NCBI GenBank assembly: GCA_023954035.1
Contig: JAMLIT010000024.1
Location: 1-56,387, forward strand
From: Burkholderiaceae bacterium
Lineage (GTDB): Bacteria > Pseudomonadota > Gammaproteobacteria > Burkholderiales > Burkholderiaceae_C
Direction: 5' to 3'
DNA: 56,387 nucleotides
Under the pieces are notes generated by a model that was not told the origin of the DNA, did not search any database, and saw only the letters and a program-made list of their open reading frames with translations. This document shows positions 16,803 through 26,535 of the stretch, piece by piece. Each line of letters opens with the position of its first letter. Positions within the stretch are counted from its first letter, which is position 1. Both the position numbers and the translations under genes were made by a program.

Positions 16803-16930
16803 CCCCCTTGGAACTGGCCAACGACCGCACCAGCAAGGCCCCGATCTGCATATCCATATAGCGGAACGTGCAGAACAAGTGGTTCAGAATGAAAGGCACT
16901 GCTTTTCCACCCACGCTTTCAGGAGACACC

Positions 16931-17848
<918 letters not shown>

Positions 17849-17985
17849 GCCAGGCTGTTGGCCGCGTTTCACACAGCGTCGGCCAAGCGTCCTACAGCAG
17901 GCACCGGCCCGGTCCGCAACAATGGGATGACGCCCAAGCGCTGCGCACCCAGCGCCAGCGCGCGGCGGTTCAGACCCCGGTCCGC

Positions 17986-18750
17986 ATGCCTGCCCACTCT
18001 TCTTCCCTTCTTGCCTTCAAGGCGCTGACAGTCAACGTCCACAAGGGCTTTAGCACCTTCAATCGGCGCTTCGTGCTCCACGAACTGCGAGACGCCGTGC
18101 GCGCCGTCGGCACCGATCTGGTATTCCTGCAGGAAGTCCACGGCACGCACCGCACGCACGCCCAGCGCATTGCCAACTTTCCGCAGGTGCCGCAGTACGA
18201 GTTTCTGGCCGACGAAATCTGGCACCAGCACGCCTACGGCCGCAATGCGGTGTACGACAACGGCGACCACGGCAACGCGCTGCTGTCCAAATTTCCCATA
18301 GTGCACTACGAGAACCACGACATTTCGATCCGGGGCCCAGAGCGGCGCGGCATGTTGCATTGCGTGGTCCAGCCGCCGGGCCACCACCTGCCGGTGCATG
18401 CGATCTGCGTGCACCTGGGCCTGCAGGAGTCGCACCGCCAGCAGCAGCTGCAGCTGGCCTGCAAGCTGATCAATTCACTGCCCGCGCACGAGCCCGTGGT
18501 GATGGCGGGCGACTTCAACGACTGGCGCGGCCGCGCCCACAAGGTTTTGCGCGACGGTGCCGGGCTGAGCGAGGTGTTTCTGCAATCGCAAGGCCATGCC
18601 CGGCGCACCTTCCCCGCCTCGATGCCGGTGCTGGCGCTCGACCGGATCTACGTGCGCGACGCGACGGTGCATGCACCGCTGGTTCTGCCCAGGAAGCCTT
18701 GGGACCGGCTGTCCGACCATGCGCCGCTGGCAGCGGAGATTCATCTATGA
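17986..18750 (+). CDS. ybhP: Endonuclease/exonuclease/phosphatase family protein (YbhP-like)
   Basis: DNase I-fold hydrolase of 254 residues. Visible motifs: VNVHKGF (Asn), FLQEVHG (catalytic Glu ligand), GNALLSKFPI, AICVHLGL, MAGDFNDWRG (Asp/Asn pair) and LSDHAPLAAEI (terminal Asp-His). It precedes clsB and a ybhN-like gene, the same set as in the Escherichia coli ybhP-clsB-ybhN operon, which supports the symbol. Substrate is unknown; a phospholipid-related role is suggested only by context. Confidence 0.88.
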   Translation: MPAHSSSLLAFKALTVNVHKGFSTFNRRFVLHELRDAVRAVGTDLVFLQEVHGTHRTHAQRIANFPQVPQYEFLADEIWHQHAYGRNAVYDNGDHGNALLSKFPIVHYENHDISIRGPERRGMLHCVVQPPGHHLPVHAICVHLGLQESHRQQQLQLACKLINSLPAHEPVVMAGDFNDWRGRAHKVLRDGAGLSEVFLQSQGHARRTFPASMPVLALDRIYVRDATVHAPLVLPRKPWDRLSDHAPLAAEIHL

Positions 18751-18798
18751 CGGCCAGGCGCTCGGCACAAAATTCGCTGGCGCCTGGGCCCGCCCGGC

Positions 18799-18804
18799 AG
18801 GAGG
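18799..18804 (+). promoter_or_regulatory. Ribosome binding site choosing the clsB start
   Basis: A perfect AGGAGG. It is 1 base from the ATG at 18806 but 7 bases from the in-frame ATG at 18812, which is therefore preferred. Confidence 0.7.
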
Positions 18805-18811
18805 CATGCCC

Positions 18812-20074
18812 ATGAGCCGCCGCGTGCGCGCCCCGCGCTCGTCCCGCTGGGTCGAAGGCAACGACTTTGAACTGCTGGAGAACGGAGAGGAGTTCTTTCC
18901 GCGGGTCTTCGGTGCCATCGAGGCTGCGCAGCGCGAGGTGTGGCTGGAAACCTTCATTCTTTTTGACGACAAAGTCGGCCGCGCGCTGCACGCAGCCTTG
19001 CTGGGCGCAGCGCAGCGGGGGGTCGCGGTGCACGTGCTGGTGGACGGTTTTGGCTCTCCCGACCTGCCCGAGAACTACATTGGCCGCCTGGTCGAGGCCG
19101 GCGTGGTCTTTCGTACCTTCGACCCCGGAGCCAGCATTTTTGGCCAGCGGCTCAATGTCTTGCGCCGCATGCATCGAAAGATCGTGGTGGTCGACGGCGC
19201 GCTGGGATTCATCGGAGGCATCAATTATTCGGCCGACCATCTGGCCGATTTCGGGCCTGAAGCCAAGCAGGACTATGCCGTACAGGTGCGCGGCCCCATC
19301 GTCGCGCAAATGCACCGCTTCGTGCAGGACGCGGCCCAGGCGGCGCACCGGCAGGCCGCACCGCACCCGCCCGACGCGCCTTGCCTGCCGCCCGTGGGCG
19401 CGGCGGGCGCGATGTTCGTCACGCGGGACAACCACCGGCACAGGAACGACATCGAACGCCACTACCGCATTGCGCTGCGCAGCGCGCGCAGGCGCGTGGT
19501 GATTGCCAACGCCTACTTCTTCCCCGGCTACCGCTTCATCCGCGAGATGCGCCGCGCGGCGCGGCGCGGGGTAGACGTGCGTCTGATCCTGCAGGGCCAG
19601 CCCGACATGCCCATCGTCAAAACCGCTGCCAGCATGCTCTACGAGCACCTGGTCCGCGGCGGGGTGCGCGTTTTTGAATACTGCGACCGTCCGCTGCACG
19701 GCAAGGTCGCGCTGGTGGACGACGAGTGGTCCACGGTGGGCTCCAGCAACCTGGACCCGCTCTCCCTGGCACTCAATCTGGAAGCCAACGTGGTCATTCG
19801 CGACCGCACGTTCAACAACCATTTGCACAGGCGCCTGAGTGCGCTCATGGAACAGAGCTGCCGCAGCATTGCCCTGCCTCCCAAGGGGCGATGGGCGGGA
19901 CTGCGGCTGCTGCGCAGCTACCTGGTCTTTCACCTGATGCGCTGGTTTCCCACCTGGGCTGGCTGGCTGCCGCGCCACGAGCCCACCATTGCACTGGCCA
20001 AAGCGGCGGTGCAAGACGAGCAGGCCGACCCCGCCAATCCGCGCGAGACCGAGCGTCCGCGCGCAGCGGCCTGA
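18812..20074 (+). CDS. clsB: Cardiolipin synthase B
   Basis: Phospholipase D-family membrane-associated enzyme making cardiolipin or related lipids. The protein has 420 residues. Two HxKx4D motifs are intact: H121-K123-D128 (RMHRKIVVVDG) and H296-K298-D303 (PLHGKVALVDD), each followed by the Gly/Ser-Asn residues of the family (GGINYS, GSSNLD). There is no N-terminal membrane pair, as is typical of ClsB rather than ClsA. It is 61 bases after ybhP and 15 bases before ybhN. Confidence 0.93.
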   Translation: MSRRVRAPRSSRWVEGNDFELLENGEEFFPRVFGAIEAAQREVWLETFILFDDKVGRALHAALLGAAQRGVAVHVLVDGFGSPDLPENYIGRLVEAGVVFRTFDPGASIFGQRLNVLRRMHRKIVVVDGALGFIGGINYSADHLADFGPEAKQDYAVQVRGPIVAQMHRFVQDAAQAAHRQAAPHPPDAPCLPPVGAAGAMFVTRDNHRHRNDIERHYRIALRSARRRVVIANAYFFPGYRFIREMRRAARRGVDVRLILQGQPDMPIVKTAASMLYEHLVRGGVRVFEYCDRPLHGKVALVDDEWSTVGSSNLDPLSLALNLEANVVIRDRTFNNHLHRRLSALMEQSCRSIALPPKGRWAGLRLLRSYLVFHLMRWFPTWAGWLPRHEPTIALAKAAVQDEQADPANPRETERPRAAA

Positions 20075-20089
20075 AAAGGAGCTCCTCGC

Positions 20090-21163
20090 ATGGCGCTTGC
20101 AAGACCCACCGCGCCGGCAGCACCGGCGGTGCCGAGCGCGCCGTCCGCCCCATCGCGCTTGCGCCCAGCGCGCGGCGCTGCACGCACCCAGGGCCGCCGA
20201 AGCGACTCGAGCGGAGGCTGGGCACGGCTGCGGCAAAAGCCGTGGTGGCCCTGGGTGACGCGGGGCCTGGGCTTTGCATTTTTTTTGCTGGTGGCGTCGC
20301 TCATCGCGCACCAGGCGCGCAGTGTGGATTGGCCCGCCGTCTGGCAGGCGGTGCTGGCCTTGCCGACCCGCGTGCTCTGGGCAGGCGCGGCGCTGGCACT
20401 GCTGAGCCATTGCACCTACGGCAGTTTTGAATGGATCGGTCGGCATGTCACCGGACACTGTTTGGGCCGTGCCACCACGCTGGGCATCGCGATGACCAGC
20501 TACGGCTTTACCCTCAATCTGGGGTCGGTGATCGGCGGAGTGGGGGTGCGCTACCGGCTGTACAGCCGGCGCGGCATCGATCCCGGCACCATCGGCCAAG
20601 TGGTGGCCACCAGCATCCTGACCAACTGGATCGGTTACCTGCTCCTGGCGGCCGTCCTGCCTTGGTTCTGGGTGCCGCCCCCCGTGTTCGGCTGGAGCGC
20701 CAGCGCCCTGCAGTGGCGTACTGGAGGCGCGCTGCTGGCCCTGGCGCCACTGGGCTACCTGGCGCTGTGCCTGGCGCGGGGCGGCCGGCCGCTGGTCCTG
20801 CGCGGCCACTGCTTTGCCCTGCCGCTCTGGCCGCTGGCGCTGTGGCAGGTGGCGGTATCGTGCGCCAACTGGATGTTGATGGGCGCGGCCTTGTGGGTGG
20901 TTCTGCAGGGCCAGGTGCCCTACGCAGCAGCCGTCGCCACCGTGACGCTGGGCGCCGTGGCCGGATTGGTGCTGCGCGTGCCTGCCGGGCTGGGCGTGCT
21001 CGAATCGGTGGGCGTGGCGCTGCTGTCGAGCCAAGCGCTTTCCAAAACCGATGTGCTGGCCGCTCTGCTGGCCTACCGGGCGCTGTACTACTTCCTGCCC
21101 CTCGCTTTGGCGGGTTGTGCGTACGTGCTCCAGGAGTGGTTGCTGCGGGACAAAAGCGGATGA
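20090..21163 (+). CDS. ybhN: YbhN-like integral membrane protein (UPF0104 / LPG synthase TM family)
   Basis: Polytopic inner-membrane protein of 357 residues. After an Ala/Pro/Arg-rich cytoplasmic start (1-50), about eight hydrophobic segments are visible, with family marks such as GFTLNLGSVIGGVGVRYRL and YRALYYFLPLALAG. It belongs to the same superfamily as the transmembrane part of MprF, but lacks the aminoacyl transferase domain. Follows clsB with a GGAG site. Function unknown; flipping or handling of a lipid would fit the operon. Confidence 0.88.
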   Translation: MALARPTAPAAPAVPSAPSAPSRLRPARGAARTQGRRSDSSGGWARLRQKPWWPWVTRGLGFAFFLLVASLIAHQARSVDWPAVWQAVLALPTRVLWAGAALALLSHCTYGSFEWIGRHVTGHCLGRATTLGIAMTSYGFTLNLGSVIGGVGVRYRLYSRRGIDPGTIGQVVATSILTNWIGYLLLAAVLPWFWVPPPVFGWSASALQWRTGGALLALAPLGYLALCLARGGRPLVLRGHCFALPLWPLALWQVAVSCANWMLMGAALWVVLQGQVPYAAAVATVTLGAVAGLVLRVPAGLGVLESVGVALLSSQALSKTDVLAALLAYRALYYFLPLALAGCAYVLQEWLLRDKSG

Positions 21164-21170
21164 GACCCGG

Positions 21171-21653
21171 TCATCGCCGACCCCCGTGTTTCCCAGGACT
21201 TTTCGGGCCCGCAGCCCTCTTGCGGCGTGATTGTTTGCGCGGCGTGCCGCGCTGCAAGGCCAGGCGCAGCAGCACAGCGCCGACCAGCGCCACAATCGCG
21301 TGCTCCACGACCGCCGCCCAATGCCACTGCGCCTCGCTGATGAAAGGGAAACCTGGGACGTAGCGCACCTGGACAGAGCTTCCCTGGGTGAGATACCGAG
21401 GCGAGAAGTAGTCGCCTACCCGGCTCGTGTGGCCCTGCGCGAGGCTGCCATCGGGCAGGCGGAACTCGTAGCTGATCGTATAGAAATACCGATTGGGAAT
21501 CGCTTCGCCCCGGTCACCAAGTTGCCGGCGTACATGGGTAATCGTGCCAGGGGCCTCGGCACCCAGCCAGGCCACCAACGGCATGCCCAGCCCCCAGGCC
21601 AGGAGCAGCAGACCCAAGACTCCCAAAAAAACACGGCCGCTCAAGCCTTGCAC
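21171..21653 (-). CDS. Small membrane protein, DUF3592-like
   Basis: 160 residues: an N-terminal transmembrane segment (about 7-28), an extracytoplasmic beta-rich domain (PNRYFYTISYEFRLPDGS, YLTQGSSVQVRYVPGFP), a second hydrophobic segment (about 117-135) and a basic tail. This resembles DUF3592 proteins. The start is GTG at 21653, inside the end of the upstream gene (13-base overlap), so the pair is probably one unit. Convergent with ybhN with a 7-base gap. Function unknown. Confidence 0.72.
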   Translation of the reverse strand: MQGLSGRVFLGVLGLLLLAWGLGMPLVAWLGAEAPGTITHVRRQLGDRGEAIPNRYFYTISYEFRLPDGSLAQGHTSRVGDYFSPRYLTQGSSVQVRYVPGFPFISEAQWHWAAVVEHAIVALVGAVLLRLALQRGTPRKQSRRKRAAGPKSPGKHGGRR

Positions 21654-22213
21654 ATTCGTTCCACGCAGGCCCGAGCCTCGGGATAGGTGCTTGCGCTACA
21701 AAACACGGCCGCAAGCGTGCGCCAGCCATTGGTCAGAAAAATGGTTTGCCGAGCCTCGTCAAATCGCACCCGCTGCACACGCTTCCAGGGCACAAAGCTG
21801 CAGGCGCCACTGCGTGCAAGCACGCCTGCTCCTGCGGCGGCAAAGTTGCCTGTCGCCAAACCCAGGAGCACAGCCAACTGCGCAGCCTTGTGGGCCTTGG
21901 GCTCCTGCACTTCAGACAACACCCCACGGCCATCGAGCGTGAAAGCCATGGCAATGCGGTTGCCAAAATACAAAACCATCACGGCCAAGGCGCCCAGCAT
22001 GAGACACAGGTGCACGATGGCGAGCACGCCCAGCGTGGGGGCAATTCCGTCCCAGTCGCCTTCCAGGACGAATACCGCGCTCACCATCATGGAAACGAGC
22101 AGCCAGGTCATCAGAAAAACAGCGAATGTCTGGCGAAGCACGATGGGGGTGGTCAGCAAGGGGACTTCCACGGTCCAGTGCAGGCTTTCAGGCGGCGCAG
22201 GCGAGGATGGCAT
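21641..22213 (-). CDS. Membrane protein with C-terminal PH/YcxB-like segment
   Basis: 190 residues with two transmembrane segments (about 32-52 and 65-85), then a short soluble C-terminus including PWKRVQRVRFDEARQTIF, which reads like the membrane-associated YcxB or bacterial PH folds. The start is ATG 22213 (MPSSPAPPES); the frame continues to 22273 without support. Overlaps the downstream DUF3592-like gene by 13 bases. Function unknown. Confidence 0.68.
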   Translation of the reverse strand: MPSSPAPPESLHWTVEVPLLTTPIVLRQTFAVFLMTWLLVSMMVSAVFVLEGDWDGIAPTLGVLAIVHLCLMLGALAVMVLYFGNRIAMAFTLDGRGVLSEVQEPKAHKAAQLAVLLGLATGNFAAAGAGVLARSGACSFVPWKRVQRVRFDEARQTIFLTNGWRTLAAVFCSASTYPEARACVERMCKA

Positions 22214-22406
22214 GGCCCGATGGTATCCGGCGCTTGCGCACCGCGAGACCGCCAGACAACCGTTTGGCCACACAAGTGTGAGGAGCCCAACTTAAAGCGC
22301 CTCAAATGCCGCTTTGCAAGCGTTTGCACGGTAGACGTTTCATGTCTTTCGGCCGAGAATTCAAAATGTAACTTGTGTAATGAATCATCCACTCTAAAAG
22401 GAAAAA

Positions 22407-22871
22407 ATGAAATTCCAGAGACTTTTTTCTGCCGTTGTGCTCGCGTGTCTTGCATTTGCAAGCAGTTCCTTCAGCGTCCATGCTCAAAGCGGTACGAACC
22501 AGAAATCCGATGCAGAACGGCTGAAAACGCTGAACGAGCAAAAACGCAAGATCGACCGGGAAACCGAGCGCCGCACCGACCAGGTTCGCGATGGCCAAAA
22601 AGGACTGGCCAATTCGGGTGCGACACAAAAAAAGATCGAGCAGATTGAAAGAGAACAAAACGCTCGGAAAAAAGCGCTGGATGCCCATTACCGAAAGGGT
22701 TCGCAAAGCGGGGTGGTCGGGCTCGATGGCAAGCGCAAGGGGTCTGGCCAAACGACCAGCAAACCGCCGACCCCCGGAACAACGGGCGCGGAAGCAAAGA
22801 AAAATACTGTTCCGCAAAAATCTGAATATGTCGTGGGGACCGATGGCAAACTGAAAAAACGGGAACGCTGA
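22407..22871 (+). CDS. Small secreted coiled-coil protein of unknown function
   Basis: 154 residues. A clear signal peptide (MKFQRLFSAVVLACLAFASS, cleavage likely after VHA at residue 26) is followed by a very charged helix-forming region (about 33-95, rich in Lys, Glu, Arg and Gln) and a Gly/Lys/Thr-rich tail with two GLDGK/GTDGK motifs. An AAGGAA site lies 6 bases before the ATG. The gene and its leader are much more AT-rich than the neighbours and use more A-ending codons, which may mean later acquisition. I recognise no family. Confidence 0.75.
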   Translation: MKFQRLFSAVVLACLAFASSSFSVHAQSGTNQKSDAERLKTLNEQKRKIDRETERRTDQVRDGQKGLANSGATQKKIEQIEREQNARKKALDAHYRKGSQSGVVGLDGKRKGSGQTTSKPPTPGTTGAEAKKNTVPQKSEYVVGTDGKLKKRER

Positions 22872-23041
22872 TATTCAGCGCCCCCGACTGCGCCATTTCT
22901 GGACTGTTGAAAAAGAACCCTTAGGTGGCGGCCCTTCGGCCGCGCCTGGCGCCCACTTGGGCGAGCACCGCGGCGCCAAATGGATCGAAAATGGGCGGCT
23001 TCTGCTTTGTCCTTGTGTCCGATAGCTACGGGCCTACGTAC

Positions 23042-24772
23042 ATGATTCGCCTTTCAGAAATTCGGCTGCCGCTGCCTGCCCTGCCCTCCGAGCGCGGTGC
23101 ACACCCACTTGACGCCTTGCGCAACCAGGCCGCACAAGCGCTTGGCCTGGTCCACAGTGAGATCGCGGCGCTGCGGGTTTTCAAACGCAGCTTTGACGCG
23201 CGCAAGCGCGAACTGCTGGCGGTCTACATCGTGGACCTGCAATTGATTGACCCTGAGCAGGAAAACGCCCTGCTTGCACGCCATGCCGACAACCCGCATG
23301 TCCATCGCACCCCAGACATGCAATGGCGGCCGGTGGGCCGCGCGCCGAATTCGTTGCCCCAGCGCCCGGTCGTCGTCGGCTTTGGCCCCTGCGGCATGTT
23401 TGCCGCGCTGGTTCTGGCACAAATGGGGTTCAAACCCATTGTGCTGGAACGCGGAAAGGCCGTGCGCGAGCGCACCCAGGACACCTGGGCGCTGTGGCGC
23501 CGGCGCGAGCTGCATCCGGAGAGCAATGTGCAGTTCGGCGAAGGCGGCGCTGGCACGTTTTCCGACGGCAAGCTCTACAGTCAGATCAAGGATCCCCGCC
23601 ACCTGGGCCGCAAGGTGATGCAGGAGTTCGTGCAGGCTGGCGCTCCGGAGGAAATCCTCTACGCCGCGCACCCCCACATTGGCACCTTCAAACTCGTCAA
23701 GGTGGTGGAGACGCTGCGCGCGCAGATCATTGCACTGGGTGGAGAGGTGCGCTTTGGCCAGCGCGTCACCGATCTGATCATGGAGCCCACCCCGCGGGGC
23801 CGCCAGGTTGTCGGTCTGCGTGTTCTCGATCAGGCCACTGGCGCGTCGCAGGAGCTGCCTGCCTCCTGCGTCGTGCTGGCGCTCGGCCACAGCGCGCGGG
23901 ACACATTCGCCATGCTCTGTGACCGTGGTGTCGCCATGGAGGCCAAACCGTTCTCGATCGGTTTTCGCATCGAGCACCCGCAAGGTCTCATCGACCGCGC
24001 ACGCTGGGGCCGCCACGCCGGCCACCCGCTGCTGGGCGCGGCCGACTACAAGCTGGTGCACCACGCCGCCAGCGGTCGCACGGCCTACAGCTTCTGCATG
24101 TGCCCCGGCGGCACGGTGGTGGCAGCCACCAGCGAGCCGGGGCGCGTGGTGACCAACGGCATGAGTCAGTACTCGCGCAACGAGCGCAACGCCAACGCTG
24201 GGCTGGTAGTGGGCGTCACACCGGCGGACTACCCGCAGGACGCGGCGGCGTTTGAAGCCGCGCTGGGCGCGCACCACGGCGCCGCCGAGCAGCCCCGCGG
24301 CACAGCGCATCCGCTCTCGGGCATCGTGCTGCAGCGCCAGCTCGAATCGCACGCCTACGTGCTGGGCGGCAGCGACTACAGTGCGCCGGCGCAACTGGTT
24401 GGTGACTTTCTGGCCGGCCGCCCATCCAGCGGCATGGCCAGCGTGGCGCCCTCGTACCAGCCGGGCGTGCGGCCGGCGGACCTGTCCAGCGCCCTGCCCG
24501 GCTACGCGATTGATACGCTTCGTGAAGCCTTGCCGCGGTTCGGTCTAACGATCGATGGATTTGACATGCCGGACGCGGTCCTCACGGGGGTGGAAACCCG
24601 AACGTCGTCGCCGCTGCGCATGCACCGTGGCGAGGACTTGCAAAGCCCCAGCGCCACTGGCCTGTACCCGGCTGGCGAGGGCGCGGGCTACGCCGGCGGC
24701 ATCCTCTCGGCCGGAGTCGACGGCATCAAGGTCGGCGAAGCGGTGGCGCGCAGCCTGCTCCGCTTGGTATGA
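23042..24772 (+). CDS. NAD(P)/FAD-dependent oxidoreductase (COG2509 type)
   Basis: A 576-residue flavoprotein, start ATG 23042 (MIRLSEIRLPLP). An N-terminal region of about 100 residues precedes the Rossmann FAD site VVVGFGPCGMFAAL (G113, G115, G118). FGEGGAGTFSDGKLYSQI and GLYPAGEGAGYAGGILSAG, the second FAD-contact region, are typical of COG2509 dehydrogenases. The substrate is unknown in the family. Convergent with htpX. Confidence 0.88.
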   Translation: MIRLSEIRLPLPALPSERGAHPLDALRNQAAQALGLVHSEIAALRVFKRSFDARKRELLAVYIVDLQLIDPEQENALLARHADNPHVHRTPDMQWRPVGRAPNSLPQRPVVVGFGPCGMFAALVLAQMGFKPIVLERGKAVRERTQDTWALWRRRELHPESNVQFGEGGAGTFSDGKLYSQIKDPRHLGRKVMQEFVQAGAPEEILYAAHPHIGTFKLVKVVETLRAQIIALGGEVRFGQRVTDLIMEPTPRGRQVVGLRVLDQATGASQELPASCVVLALGHSARDTFAMLCDRGVAMEAKPFSIGFRIEHPQGLIDRARWGRHAGHPLLGAADYKLVHHAASGRTAYSFCMCPGGTVVAATSEPGRVVTNGMSQYSRNERNANAGLVVGVTPADYPQDAAAFEAALGAHHGAAEQPRGTAHPLSGIVLQRQLESHAYVLGGSDYSAPAQLVGDFLAGRPSSGMASVAPSYQPGVRPADLSSALPGYAIDTLREALPRFGLTIDGFDMPDAVLTGVETRTSSPLRMHRGEDLQSPSATGLYPAGEGAGYAGGILSAGVDGIKVGEAVARSLLRLV

Positions 24773-24820
24773 ACCAAGCTACCAGACGCGGCCGGCCGGC
24801 AGATTCCTCGCGCCGTCGGT

Positions 24821-25699
24821 TCAACCGTTTTGCTGCGCGGCCTGCAGGGCGGCAATGCGCTCTTCGATCGGCGGGTGGGTGGAAAAGAGCTTGCCAATGC
24901 CGCCGGCAATGCCCAGTGCCTGCATGCTCTTGGGCAGTTCGGCCGGATGCAGCCCGCCCAGGCGTGCCAAGGCGTTGATCATTGGCTGGCGCTGGCCCAT
25001 GAGTTGGGTGGAACCCGCGTCGGCGCGGAATTCGCGCTGGCGCGAGAACCAGGCGACCACGATCGCGGCCAGAAAGCCCAGCACGATATCGAGCACGATG
25101 GTGGTGGCGTAGTAACCGATGCCGGGGCCCGAGCGCTCACTGTTCTTGTTCAGGAAACCGTCGACCGCGTAGCCGATCACTCGCGAAAGGAACACGACGA
25201 AGGTATTCATCACGCCCTGGATCAGCGTCATGGTGACCATGTCACCGTTGGCTATGTGCGCCACCTCGTGGCCGATCACGGCCTTGACCTCTTCACGCGT
25301 CATGTTTTGCAGCAGGCCGGTGGAGACCGCTACCAGCGCGGAATTTTTGAACGCGCCGGTGGCAAAGGCATTGGGGTCGCCCTCGAAGATGCCGACTTCG
25401 GGCATGCCGATGCCGGCCTTCTCCGCAAAGCCGCGCACGGTCTCGACGATCCAGGCTTCGTCCTGGTTGCGCGGCTGGTCGATGACCTGCACGCCGGCGC
25501 TCCACTTGGCCATCGGCTTGCTGATCAAGAGCGAAATGATGGCGCCGCCAAAACCCATGATGAAGGCGAACACCAGAAGGCTGCCAAGGTTCAGGCCGTT
25601 GGCGCCGAGATAACGGTTGACGCCCAGCAGGCTGGCTACGATGCCCAGCACCACCACCACGGCCAGGTTGGTCATCAAGAACAGGGCGATACGTTTCAT
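24821..25699 (-). CDS. htpX: Membrane metalloprotease HtpX
   Basis: Heat-shock inner-membrane zinc endopeptidase for quality control of membrane proteins. The 292-residue product has two N-terminal transmembrane segments (about 5-25 and 38-58), the zinc site HEVAH (H144, E145, H148), two further hydrophobic segments (about 155-175 and 195-215), and a downstream Glu ligand in REFRADAGS. It ends with [17 protein letters not shown] site precedes ATG 25699. It lies 22 bases after the DUF3025 gene. Confidence 0.96.
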   Translation of the reverse strand: MKRIALFLMTNLAVVVVLGIVASLLGVNRYLGANGLNLGSLLVFAFIMGFGGAIISLLISKPMAKWSAGVQVIDQPRNQDEAWIVETVRGFAEKAGIGMPEVGIFEGDPNAFATGAFKNSALVAVSTGLLQNMTREEVKAVIGHEVAHIANGDMVTMTLIQGVMNTFVVFLSRVIGYAVDGFLNKNSERSGPGIGYYATTIVLDIVLGFLAAIVVAWFSRQREFRADAGSTQLMGQRQPMINALARLGGLHPAELPKSMQALGIAGGIGKLFSTHPPIEERIAALQAAQQNG

Positions 25700-25721
25700 T
25701 CTGGCTCCACTAAAGAGTCGT

Positions 25722-26519
25722 TCAAAGGTCGGAGGAAGATGCGGCGTCAGCCGTCTTTTTCAAGGGGTGGCGCCGCGGACGAAACACCGTCACGTCATCA
25801 TAAAAGCCGGGCAGCTCGTTGGCCTGCCACCACCCCGGGATACCCAGCAGCGGCAGGGGGGCAAAGGGCTTGCTGGCAAGCCAGCCAGCGTCCAGGCGCA
25901 GCGCCAGATCGGCATCTTGAGCTGCTTCTGAATTCATAGCATTAAACGTAATCAGCACGTGCGCTGTAATGCTTTTTCTTGGACGCACTAGCTGCTCCAT
26001 CACAGCGTGGCCCACCAGTGTCACGCGGGCTTCACACCACAGCGCGCGCTGCCGCACGAAGAGTGCCTGCCAGTCGCGCGCCAGCAGGGCCTGCCAAAGA
26101 GCGGGCGGGGCCTCGAGCAGCGCGCCACTCTCGTCCAGCAGCGTACAGGCGTCGCGCAGCGGTCCTCGCACCGGGCCGACGCCCTGCGCGGCCAGTGCGC
26201 CGGCCTGCAACTCGTTCAGCCGCAGCTTGACCTGACCAAAACGCTGCCAGACCAGACCGTTGAAAAAGTCGTGCAGGTTGTTGCGCGTGGGCACGCAGCC
26301 GGTGTCGAAAATGAATTGCTCGTAGGCGGTTCCGGCCGGCAGTTCGGTGTGCTCTACGAAACGCAGCGGCGCGCCGCGTAGGGCATTGAGCGCCTCATGT
26401 ACCGGCTTGCCATCGGCCACCGCTTGCGCCAACGGCAAGCCAAGCGCACGCCAGGGCGCGAGCCAGGCCGCTTGCCAATCCACCTCGGAAAACGCAGCGG
26501 CTCGCGTTCGGCTGGCCAC
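25722..26519 (-). CDS. DUF3025 family protein
   Basis: A 265-residue protein of unknown function. Family marks: [39 protein letters not shown] and PLLGIPGWW, followed by [13 protein letters not shown]. The start is GTG 26519, the first in-frame start after the pyrC stop (16 bases), since the longer open frame up to 26735 runs antisense-free inside pyrC. A short AT-rich patch (25925-25975) encodes [12 protein letters not shown] and stands out from the rest. Between pyrC and htpX on one strand. Confidence 0.82.
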   Translation of the reverse strand: MASRTRAAAFSEVDWQAAWLAPWRALGLPLAQAVADGKPVHEALNALRGAPLRFVEHTELPAGTAYEQFIFDTGCVPTRNNLHDFFNGLVWQRFGQVKLRLNELQAGALAAQGVGPVRGPLRDACTLLDESGALLEAPPALWQALLARDWQALFVRQRALWCEARVTLVGHAVMEQLVRPRKSITAHVLITFNAMNSEAAQDADLALRLDAGWLASKPFAPLPLLGIPGWWQANELPGFYDDVTVFRPRRHPLKKTADAASSSDL

Positions 26520-26535
26520 GCTTTTCTTCGAAGCG

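Noticed and set aside
18515-21295. 926-codon minus-strand frame
   Set aside because: Covers ybhP, clsB and ybhN in antisense; composition is typical of a mirrored GC-rich frame.
22872-23041. Hairpin around 22925 as a terminator of the secreted-protein gene
   Set aside because: GGCGGCC/GGCCGCGCC pairs imperfectly and has no T run.
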